Positions 1 through 5,416 of a stretch of DNA of 5,416 nt are shown in pieces; the first letter of the stretch is position 1, and each line of letters starts with the position of its first letter. The position numbers were made by a program, and so were the translations under genes. Origin of the DNA: Curvibacter sp. (lineage in GTDB: Bacteria > Pseudomonadota > Gammaproteobacteria > Burkholderiales > Burkholderiaceae_C); contig DNQP01000212.1 of NCBI GenBank assembly GCA_003500955.1, forward strand, positions 1-5,416, read 5' to 3'. The notes under the pieces are model-generated. The model was not told the origin of the DNA. It saw only the letters and a program-made list of their open reading frames with translations, and made no database searches.

Positions 1-1
1 G

Positions 2-1585
2 GGCGATGACGACCAGAGCATCTACGCCTTCCGTGGCGCGCGCGTGGGCAATATGGCCGACTTCGTGCGCGAGTTCCAGGTGCAGCACCAGATCAAGCTG
101 GAGCAGAACTACCGCAGCCACAGCAACATCCTGGACACGGCCAACGCGCTGATCAGCCACAACAAGCACCGCCTGGGCAAGAACCTGCGCACCGACCAGG
201 GCGCGGGTGAACCGGTGCGCGTCTACGAATCGGTGAGCGACTTCGCCGAGGCGCAGTGGATGATCGACGAGATGAAGCAGCTCATCCGCGAGGGCACGAG
301 CCAGAAGGAGATCGCTGTGCTCTACCGCAGCAATGCGCAGAGCCGTGTGATCGAAACCGCGCTGTTCAATGCCGGCCTGCCCTACCGCGTCTATGGCGGC
401 CTGAGGTTTTTTGAGCGCGCCGAAATCAAGCACGCGCTGGCCTACCTGCGCCTGCTGGAGAACCCCAAGGACGACACCAGCTTCCTGCGCGTGGTGAACT
501 TCCCGCCGCGTGGCATCGGCGCGCGCAGCATCGAGCAGCTGCAGGACGCGGCGCGTGCGGCCAACACCTCCCTGCACGACGCGGTCAGCGCACTCAGCGG
601 CAAGGCCGGCGCCAACCTCGGCGCCTTCGTCGCCAAGATCGACGTGCTGCGCGAGCAGACGCAAGGGCTGACCCTGCGTGAGATCATCGAGCTCGTGCTG
701 CAGCACAGCGGCCTGATCGAGCACTACCAGACCGAGCGCGAGGGTGCGGACCGCATCGAGAACCTGGAGGAACTGGTCAACGCGGCCGAGAGCTTTGTCA
801 GCATCGAAGGCTTCGGCCGCGAAGCCGAGGCCACCGAAGCCGCGCCCGGTGCCGTGCCGGACGAGGAGAGCGGCGAGGTCATGTCACCGCTGGCGGCCTT
901 TCTCACCCACGCCGCTCTCGAAGCCGGCGACAACCAGGCGCAGGAAGGCCAGGAGGCCGTGCAGCTGATGACCGTGCATGCCAGCAAGGGCCTGGAGTTC
1001 GACGTGGTCTTCATCACGGGCCTGGAAGAAGGACTCTTCCCGCACGAGAACTCCATGAACGATTTCGATGGCCTGGAGGAGGAGCGCCGCCTCATGTACG
1101 TGGCCATCACGCGCGCACGCCAGCGCCTCTACCTCAGCCACTCGCAGACGCGCATGCTGCACGGCCAGACGCGTTATCACATCCGCAGCCGCTTCTTCGA
1201 CGAACTGCCCGAAGAGACGCTGAAGTGGATCACGCCCAAGAACCAGGGCTTCGGCAGCGGCTTTGCGCCGCCGGCCGCGGGCTACAACCGCCAGCGCGAG
1301 AGCTGGGGCCCCGGCTGGCAGGGCGGTTCCACCAGCGGTTACTCAGGCGGCTATGGGCGTGACACCGGTGCCACCAGCGCGTCCAGCACCAAGGTCGTCC
1401 AGCAGGCGCAGGAAGCGGCCACCGGCCTCAGGGTGGGCATGCAGGTCTTCCACAACAAGTTCGGCGAGGGCAAGGTGCTCACGCTCGAAGGCTCGGGTGA
1501 TGATGCGCGTGCCCAGATCAATTTCCCGCGACATGGGACCAAGTGGCTGGCGCTGTCGGTGGCGAAGCTGACGCCTGTGACTTGA
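2..1585 (+). CDS. uvrD: UvrD/PcrA-type superfamily 1 DNA helicase, 5' end cut by window edge
   Basis: ATP-driven 3'-5' DNA helicase of nucleotide excision and mismatch repair, acting in the cytoplasm. The visible 527 residues open at GDDDQSIYAFRGA, the SF1A motif III region, so the Walker A and DExx motifs (roughly 230-250 residues, judged from the family's usual length) lie left of the window. Motif IV is LEQNYRSHSN (residues 33-42). Motif V is TVHASKGLEFD (324-334), and motif VI is EEERRLMYVAITRAR (359-373), which carries the arginine that contacts ATP. A Gly/Ser/Tyr-rich linker (about 417-462) leads to a C-terminal Tudor-like domain (about 476-527, beginning LRVGMQVFHNKFGEGKV), which in UvrD/PcrA binds RNA polymerase. 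No frameshift is seen and the stop is TGA. The gene converges on the next one across 86 nt with no clear terminator. Rep is less likely because of the C-terminal Tudor-like domain. The family is certain and the uvrD assignment strong. Confidence 0.95.
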   Translation, partial: GDDDQSIYAFRGARVGNMADFVREFQVQHQIKLEQNYRSHSNILDTANALISHNKHRLGKNLRTDQGAGEPVRVYESVSDFAEAQWMIDEMKQLIREGTSQKEIAVLYRSNAQSRVIETALFNAGLPYRVYGGLRFFERAEIKHALAYLRLLENPKDDTSFLRVVNFPPRGIGARSIEQLQDAARAANTSLHDAVSALSGKAGANLGAFVAKIDVLREQTQGLTLREIIELVLQHSGLIEHYQTEREGADRIENLEELVNAAESFVSIEGFGREAEATEAAPGAVPDEESGEVMSPLAAFLTHAALEAGDNQAQEGQEAVQLMTVHASKGLEFDVVFITGLEEGLFPHENSMNDFDGLEEERRLMYVAITRARQRLYLSHSQTRMLHGQTRYHIRSRFFDELPEETLKWITPKNQGFGSGFAPPAAGYNRQRESWGPGWQGGSTSGYSGGYGRDTGATSASSTKVVQQAQEAATGLRVGMQVFHNKFGEGKVLTLEGSGDDARAQINFPRHGTKWLALSVAKLTPVT

Positions 1586-1671
1586 GGGCCTTGCGGCGGA
1601 GTAGCACTTGCTTATTGCGATTCCCGCCCCTTTGCGAGCTGTCTCTTGTGAAGAAAGCAATTGCGTCTCTG

Positions 1672-2412
1672 TCAAAAACCGTACCCGAATTGACTTGGAA
1701 ACATGCAAATCTCTTTGCTATCTATGCACTTGAGCAGTGTAGTGAGCAATCTAGTTTGCGCTGCTGCAGAATCCACCTCGCACTCTGCTGCGTTTGCTGA
1801 CTTCCAAACTTGAGCGCCACCGGTAAGTTCGCCATAGATCTGGCAATAATCTTTACGAAATCGATCCCAGCTTTTGAAGAAATCAACAAACGCTACCTTT
1901 TGCGGGAGCTGTTTTTCGTCCGCGAGCTCCTGGGTGTTGGGTAGCGCTGATACTACTTTTTCATAGGCGCGGCGCAGTTCATTTTCTACCGCCTCGCGCT
2001 TCTTCGAAGCTACATATTGCGCGCAGTCTGCGCCACCCGACGGCATCTGTGGCGAACGACAATCGTCCTCCCAGTTGTAGTCGTCATCCTTGACGCCAGA
2101 GAGTCGCAACTGGTCGAGTCTTGACTCGTAGGCAAGTTTGATGCATTCCTTGTCTTGGCATCGATTCCGAATCTCTGTCAGCCATTGGCGTTGTGACTGC
2201 CTCAGTTTCGCTGCGTCGTCTTGTGAACTGCTTGAAATGACTTTCTTAAAGTACGTCGCGAGATGCGTATCCAGTTCGGAAAGAGTTTCATCAGTACAGA
2301 TATCACGCTCTGCGCGAGTTGATGGCTTTGAACAGTCAAAACTGGCGGCAACGGTACCTGCGGATAGGCATACGAGTGACGTTGCAACAACTATGCGAAA
2401 AACATTCAACAT
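1672..2412 (-). CDS. Secreted cysteine-rich protein with one clear and one probable LprI-like (DUF1311) module
   Basis: A 246-residue exported protein. Residues 1-23 form a signal peptide (one Arg, hydrophobic core VVATSLVCLSAG, likely cleavage VAA|S), giving a periplasmic or surface product. Module 1 (about 24-104) has the LprI/DUF1311 pattern: FDC, AERDIC, LSELD, a Tyr-containing helix, then QRQWLTEIRNRC and C90. Module 2 (about 128-229) repeats it loosely: C130, VENELRRAYEKV, SWDRFRKDYC, a GG pair, AAEC and AQTRLLTTLL. The mature chain has ten cysteines (27, 39, 85, 90, 118, 130, 190, 211, 229, 236), an even number suited to disulfides. The founding member, mycobacterial LprI, inhibits host lysozyme; the role of most proteobacterial members is unknown, so lysozyme inhibition here is only a possibility. 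The start is supported by the signal peptide at the N-terminus; GGA 8 nt upstream is a weak ribosome binding site. GC is about 50%, well below the neighbours, suggesting acquisition. It appears monocistronic. Confidence 0.85.
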   Translation of the reverse strand: MLNVFRIVVATSLVCLSAGTVAASFDCSKPSTRAERDICTDETLSELDTHLATYFKKVISSSSQDDAAKLRQSQRQWLTEIRNRCQDKECIKLAYESRLDQLRLSGVKDDDYNWEDDCRSPQMPSGGADCAQYVASKKREAVENELRRAYEKVVSALPNTQELADEKQLPQKVAFVDFFKSWDRFRKDYCQIYGELTGGAQVWKSANAAECEVDSAAAQTRLLTTLLKCIDSKEICMFPSQFGYGF

Positions 2413-2594
2413 ATTCTCTATCCATAACGTTTGCGAGATCCAGATGCCGAAGGTAAGTCATCCGAATCTGCAAGGTACTTCACTCCGAGGACATCCCCAA
2501 AAAAGGCATACAGCAGCAGCTTTACGCGCCGATTCTGAAGGTCACGACTGACTGGTAGCCACATCCGAGCGACCGCGGCCCATGAGTCGAAGCC
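2413..2594. other. Intergenic region between the LprI-like gene and the yebC-like gene
   Basis: This 182-nt gap must hold the promoter of the minus-strand LprI-like gene and the 3' end of the yebC-like transcript. I could not find a convincing -35/-10 pair on the minus strand. The best candidates (TTGGGG with TACCTT at 17 nt, or TATGGA near the start codon without a partner) match the consensus poorly. The only structured element is the hairpin plus T-run annotated at 2499-2527. The plus-strand frame that is open across part of the gap (codons from about 2457 to a stop at about 2552) has no start or family resemblance that I recognise. Confidence 0.6.
2499..2527 (-). terminator. Candidate intrinsic terminator downstream of the yebC-like gene
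   Basis: Read on the minus strand, GCGTA and TATGC form an outer stem of five pairs including one G·U. After one A·G mismatch, AGC and GCT form an inner stem closing a TGCT loop. A single C and six T residues (plus positions 2504-2499) follow. The hairpin begins 67 nt after the yebC-like stop and lies upstream of the LprI-like gene, which is where a terminator would separate the two minus-strand units. The stem is short and not very GC-rich, so efficiency is uncertain. No T-run follows on the plus strand, so it is not bidirectional. Confidence 0.5.
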
Positions 2595-3308
2595 TCAGCT
2601 GCCTAGCCCCACGTGCATGTGCTGCACATCATCGTGCGCATCAATCGCCGCGAGGAAAGCCTCCACCTCTTCCAACTGCTCCGTACTCAGGCTGGCCGGG
2701 TCCACCGGGTTCTTGGGCTTGTAGCCCAGCTTGGCCGAGAGCACGGTGTAGCCCTGGGCTGGCAGGGCGCGGCTCACGAGGTCCAGGTCGGCGGGGTCGG
2801 TGAGGAAGAGAGCCACGCCGTCTTCACCCGCGGCTTCGAAGTCCTGCGCGCCGGCTTCGATGGCAGCCAGTTCCACGTCGGCATCCGGTTTCGCCGCTTC
2901 GGCCTCGATCAGGCCCAGGTGGTCGAAGTCCCAGGCCACGGAGCCCGAGGTGCCGAGCTGGCCCTTGCGGAAGAGCACGCGCATTTCGGGCGCGGTACGG
3001 TTGAGGTTGTCGGTCAGGCATTCCACCATCACGGGCACGCGGTGCGGGGCGAAGCCTTCGTACATCACGTGTTCGAAGTTCACGGCCTCACCCGTGAGGC
3101 CCGCGCCCTTCTTGATGGCGCGTTCCAGCGTGTCCTTGGGCATGGAGGCCTTGCGGGCCTGTTCCACGGCCAGGCGCAGGCGGGAGTTGAGCGCCGGGTC
3201 GGCGCCGCCGCGCGCAGCCACCATGATTTCCTTGGCCAGCTTGCCAAACAGCTTGCCCTTGGCGTCAGCAACCTGTGCCTTGCCTTTTGCTTTCCATTGC
3301 GCGCCCAT
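2595..3308 (-). CDS. yebC: YebC/TACO1-family protein, YeeN-like branch
   Basis: A 237-residue cytoplasmic protein of the family long annotated as YebC/PmpR transcriptional regulators. More recent work on YebC proteins and mitochondrial TACO1 points to a translation role, helping ribosomes through difficult stretches such as polyproline. The N-terminal helical domain (about 1-75) includes [32 protein letters not shown] and [13 protein letters not shown]. The hallmark region [15 protein letters not shown] is followed by [13 protein letters not shown], and an acidic C-terminal domain ends with DVQHMHVGL. The opening [12 protein letters not shown] differs from the classic MAGHSKW start and recalls E. 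coli YeeN, hence the branch assignment. The reading frame is open far upstream to 4556, but the true start at 3308 is set by AAGGAAG (plus 3314-3320) 5 nt before ATG and by homology from the first residue. The gene lies 86 nt after yhhJ on the same strand. The family is certain, the exact paralogue less so; the symbol is a family label. Confidence 0.92.
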   Translation of the reverse strand: MGAQWKAKGKAQVADAKGKLFGKLAKEIMVAARGGADPALNSRLRLAVEQARKASMPKDTLERAIKKGAGLTGEAVNFEHVMYEGFAPHRVPVMVECLTDNLNRTAPEMRVLFRKGQLGTSGSVAWDFDHLGLIEAEAAKPDADVELAAIEAGAQDFEAAGEDGVALFLTDPADLDLVSRALPAQGYTVLSAKLGYKPKNPVDPASLSTEQLEEVEAFLAAIDAHDDVQHMHVGLGS

Positions 3309-3313
3309 CGTGG

Positions 3314-3320
3314 CTTCCTT
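3314..3320 (-). promoter_or_regulatory. Ribosome binding site fixing the start of the yebC-like gene
   Basis: The minus-strand sequence AAGGAAG ends 5 nt before the ATG at 3308. It decides the start because the same frame stays open for more than 1.2 kb upstream, through antisense-like sequence opposite frames of the permease genes. Confidence 0.7.
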
Positions 3321-3394
3321 GTCGTGTGGTGATGATGCTCGAGGCGTGTAGCTCAAGCCGGCCGTCATTCTGGCATGGGCGTGTGCAGACCGGT

Positions 3395-4528
3395 TCAGGC
3401 CATCTGCGCGATGATCTTGCGAAAGCGCGCCAGCGAGAGGCCGAACAGCACGCTGCCGATCAGCAGCAGGGCGGCCAGCGAATCCCAGACCACGTCCAGG
3501 CCGGCGCCGCGGAAGAGGATGGCCTGGCTGAGTTCGGTGAAGTGCGTGGTGGGCGAGAGCGACATGAGCCAGCGCACCCAGTCGGGCATGCTTTCGCGCG
3601 GTGTCATGCCGCCCGAGAGCATCTCCAGCGGCATCATGGTCAGCATCATCAGCAGGGCGAACTGCGGCATGCTGCGCGCGATGGTGGCCAGGAAGATGCC
3701 CATGGAGGTGGTGGCGAAGAGGTGCAGGGCCGTGCCGAAAAGAAACAGCGGCAGCGAGCCGCCGATGGGCACGCCCAGCCAGCTGTGCACGACCAGGCCC
3801 AGCGAGACGCTGCAGGCCAGCAGCACGACCAGGGCCATGGACCAGACCTTGGCCTGCATGATCTCGGCTGGCGTCACGGGCATGACCAGCAGGTGTTCCA
3901 CCGTGCCGTGCTCGCGCTCGCGGATCAGGGCCGCACCGGTGAGGATGATGGACAGCATGGTGATGTTGTTCACCACCTCCATCAGCGAGCCGAACCAGCT
4001 CGGGTCCAGCGCCGGGTTGAAGCGCATGCGCGGCACCAGTTCCACCGGCGAGGGCGTGGCGCCGCGGTAGCGCTGCGCGAACTCGGCCACCTCGCCCATG
4101 ACGATCTGCTGGATGGCGCCGTTGCCGCTGAAGGCCTGGCCCATCCGCGTGGCGTCGATGTTGAGCTGCACGGCCGGGGCCTGGCCGGCCAGCACATCGC
4201 GCTGGAAGTTGGGCGGGATCACGAGCACGAAGGTGTAGCGGCCGTCGTCCAGGCCCGGGTCCACCTGGTCCAGGCGGATGCGCTGCGGCGGCGTGAACTG
4301 CGGCGGGTAGAAGGCCGAGCGGATGCGCTGCGAGAGCGCGGAGTCGTCCTCGTCCACGATGGCGATGGCCGTGCGGTGCAGGGTTTCCGGCGCCACCGTG
4401 CCAGCGGTGTAGATGGCAAAGGTGAAGGCGTGCACGATGAGGAAGAGCATCATCGGGTCGCGCCACAGGCTCCAGAGCTCCTTGACCCCGAGGCGGTAGA
4501 CGTGGGCGAGGTGGCGTGGGAGTTTCAT
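3395..4528 (-). CDS. yhhJ: ABC-2 type transporter permease, YhhJ-like
   Basis: A 377-residue inner-membrane permease closely resembling E. coli YhhJ (374 aa) along its whole length. Recognisable blocks are [19 protein letters not shown] at the N-terminus, [20 protein letters not shown] (97-116), [20 protein letters not shown] (123-142), [15 protein letters not shown] (167-181), the coupling segment [19 protein letters not shown] (202-220), [13 protein letters not shown] (303-315), and [10 protein letters not shown] at the C-terminus. Likely membrane segments are about 25-43, 183-201, 229-249, 258-282, 287-305 and 348-366. A large extracytoplasmic domain (about 45-180) lies between the first two, the usual ABC-2 layout. 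It should pair with the RbbA-like protein, its upstream neighbour. The start overlaps that gene's stop by one base (TGATG), and AGGAG (plus 4534-4538) sits 5 nt upstream inside the neighbour's last codons, so translation is probably coupled. The substrate is unknown. Assignment to the YhhJ family is confident. Confidence 0.93.
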   Translation of the reverse strand: MKLPRHLAHVYRLGVKELWSLWRDPMMLFLIVHAFTFAIYTAGTVAPETLHRTAIAIVDEDDSALSQRIRSAFYPPQFTPPQRIRLDQVDPGLDDGRYTFVLVIPPNFQRDVLAGQAPAVQLNIDATRMGQAFSGNGAIQQIVMGEVAEFAQRYRGATPSPVELVPRMRFNPALDPSWFGSLMEVVNNITMLSIILTGAALIREREHGTVEHLLVMPVTPAEIMQAKVWSMALVVLLACSVSLGLVVHSWLGVPIGGSLPLFLFGTALHLFATTSMGIFLATIARSMPQFALLMMLTMMPLEMLSGGMTPRESMPDWVRWLMSLSPTTHFTELSQAILFRGAGLDVVWDSLAALLLIGSVLFGLSLARFRKIIAQMA

Positions 4529-4538
4529 CACTTCTCCT
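4526..4538 (-). promoter_or_regulatory. TGATG stop-start overlap with internal ribosome binding site (rbbA/yhhJ)
   Basis: On the minus strand AGGAG, a 5-nt spacer (AAGTG) and ATG occur in order. The A of the ATG is also the last base of the upstream TGA stop. This arrangement favours re-initiation by the same ribosomes and so balanced synthesis of the two membrane partners. Confidence 0.75.
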
Positions 4539-5416
4539 GCTTCCTGAGCAGCGCAATAGAGACGCCCAGGATCACGGGCACGGCCAGCAGCAGGGGCCAA
4601 AATTGGGCCTGCAGTTCGGCAAAGCCCAGGGCCTTGTTGAAGACGCCGCGGCTGATGATGAGCATGTGGCTGGCGGGGTAGGCCTCGCCGATCCAGCGGC
4701 CCGCCCCCTCGAGCGTGCTCACGGGGTTGATCAGCCCGGCGTACTGCACGGCCGGCAGCATGGTGCCCAGCATGGTGAAGAAGATGGCGGCGATCTGGCT
4801 GCGCGTGACGGTGGAGGCCAGCAGGCCCATGCCCGTGGAGCACAGGCAGTAGAGCAGGGTGGCCAGGGTCAGCGCCGTGAAGCTGCCCGTCAGAGGCACG
4901 CCGAAGAGGGTGACGGCGGCCAGGCACATGAGCAGGTAGTTGAGCATGGCCAGCGCCACATAGGGCAGCTGCTTGCCCAGCAGGAACTCGGTGCGCGTGA
5001 CCGGCGTGACGTAGAGATTGACGATGGAGCCCAGCTCCTTCTCGCGCACCACGGCCAGCGCGGTCAGCATGGCCGGCAGCATGAGCAGCAGCAGGGGGAT
5101 GACGGCCGGCACCATGGCGGGCAGGCTCTTGACGTCCGGGTTGTAGCGGTAGCGCGCCTCCACGTCCACCAGGCTGGTGGGCGCCAGGCCGGTGCGGGCC
5201 TGGATCTGGTCCACCAGCCACTGCTGGTGCAGGCCCTGCACATAGCCCAGCACGGTCTCGGCGCGCTGGGGCATGGCGCCGTCGATCCAGGCGCCGATCT
5301 GCACGCGCTGGCCGCGCTCCAGGTCGCGTGCGAAGCCCGGCGGGATCTCCAGCGCCAGGCTGATGTCGCCGCTGCGCAGGCGACGGTCCATGGCTGCGTC
5401 ATCGGCCAGCGGCGGG
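4528..5416 (-). CDS. rbbA: C-terminal membrane part of an RbbA-like ABC transporter, 5' end cut by window edge
   Basis: The visible 295 residues run in from the right edge (frame [12 protein letters not shown]...), so the methionine at 5391 is internal, not the start. The region matches the C-terminal ABC-2 membrane part of E. coli RbbA, a protein of about 900 residues whose N-terminal half carries two ATP-binding domains. Telling blocks, numbered from Met 5391, are [17 protein letters not shown] (12-28), [13 protein letters not shown] (34-46), [20 protein letters not shown] (80-99), [20 protein letters not shown] (114-133), [10 protein letters not shown] (135-144), [13 protein letters not shown] (227-239) and a terminal RKQEK. 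Likely membrane segments are about 93-114, 143-165, 170-193, 198-217 and 264-282. E. coli RbbA was described as a ribosome-associated ATPase and is encoded next to yhhJ. No ATPase motif is visible here, so a stand-alone permease with a separate ATPase remains possible. The gene is translationally coupled to yhhJ. Confidence 0.85.
   Translation of the reverse strand, partial: PPLADDAAMDRRLRSGDISLALEIPPGFARDLERGQRVQIGAWIDGAMPQRAETVLGYVQGLHQQWLVDQIQARTGLAPTSLVDVEARYRYNPDVKSLPAMVPAVIPLLLLMLPAMLTALAVVREKELGSIVNLYVTPVTRTEFLLGKQLPYVALAMLNYLLMCLAAVTLFGVPLTGSFTALTLATLLYCLCSTGMGLLASTVTRSQIAAIFFTMLGTMLPAVQYAGLINPVSTLEGAGRWIGEAYPASHMLIISRGVFNKALGFAELQAQFWPLLLAVPVILGVSIALLRKQEK

Noticed and set aside
442..1180. 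Several minus-strand open frames of 81-128 codons opposite uvrD
   Set aside because: Arg/Ser/Ala-rich antisense shadows with no domains, lying within a strongly conserved helicase core.
1657..1664. Perfect palindrome GCAATTGC between uvrD and the LprI-like gene, considered as a terminator or operator
   Set aside because: Eight bases with no loop and no adjoining T-run; it occurs by chance too easily to call a site.
2138..2551. A 137-codon plus-strand frame opposite the start of the LprI-like gene
   Set aside because: No recognisable domain, no signal or good ribosome binding site, and it overlaps a convincing secreted-protein gene on the other strand.
1579..2588. Imperfect inverted ends around the low-GC pocket (GACT...GGGCC..GCGG at 1579-1596 and its reverse complement at 2573-2588)
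   Set aside because: Only 13 bases match, with three mismatches and a two-base gap. The left copy is inside the uvrD stop region, and there is no transposase or target duplication, so chance in GC-rich DNA is the simpler explanation.
3309..4556. Upstream extension of the yebC-like frame to 4556, suggesting a 653-residue fusion protein
   Set aside because: The extension is low-complexity Arg/Pro/His/Ala sequence out of frame with yhhJ. Family homology and a good ribosome binding site place the start at 3308.
3275..4681. A 468-codon open frame on the plus strand, rich in His, Gln, Arg and Gly, opposite yhhJ and its neighbours
   Set aside because: It is an antisense shadow produced by strong GC bias. 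Composition is implausible, there is no domain, and the minus strand carries clear YhhJ, RbbA-like and YebC homologues.
4529..5221. Upstream extension of the yhhJ frame to 5221
   Set aside because: It runs out of frame through the RbbA-like gene with biased composition. YhhJ homology and AGGAG place the start at 4528.

Overview
The window looks like chromosomal DNA of a GC-rich proteobacterium, most probably a betaproteobacterium of the Burkholderiales (Comamonadaceae-like). This rests on the strong G/C third-position bias and on the character of the UvrD, YebC-type and RbbA/YhhJ-type proteins. It is a protein-level impression, not a marker-gene assignment. I see no rRNA, tRNA, CRISPR array, insertion sequence or phage gene.

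Layout: (1) 2-1585, plus strand: the 3' two thirds of a uvrD-type DNA helicase gene, cut by the left edge just after the DExx motif and complete to its stop. (2) About 1590-2590: a stretch of clearly lower GC (about 50% by hand count over 1681-2400, against 60-75% in lines sampled from uvrD). It carries one minus-strand gene for a secreted, cysteine-rich protein with an LprI-like (DUF1311) module and a probable second, more diverged one. It ends tail-to-tail against uvrD. (3) 2595-3308, minus: a YebC/TACO1-family protein of the YeeN-like branch. A candidate intrinsic terminator lies 67 nt downstream of it. (4) 3395-4528, minus: an ABC-2 permease closely resembling YhhJ. (5) 4528-5416, minus: the C-terminal membrane part of an RbbA-like ABC transporter, cut by the right edge and overlapping yhhJ by one base (TGATG).

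Functionally, rbbA-yhhJ forms a translationally coupled export or membrane-ATPase operon whose ATP-binding half, and perhaps a HlyD-type partner, should lie just beyond the right edge. The yebC-like gene follows 86 nt after yhhJ with its own good ribosome binding site and no visible terminator between them, so the three could share a transcript ending at the candidate terminator. UvrD (repair) and the LprI-like protein (envelope) look unrelated to that unit. No obviously new system is present. The points most worth a second look are the tandem LprI-like protein in its low-GC pocket and the placement of a YebC-type translation factor next to a homologue of a ribosome-associated ATPase.
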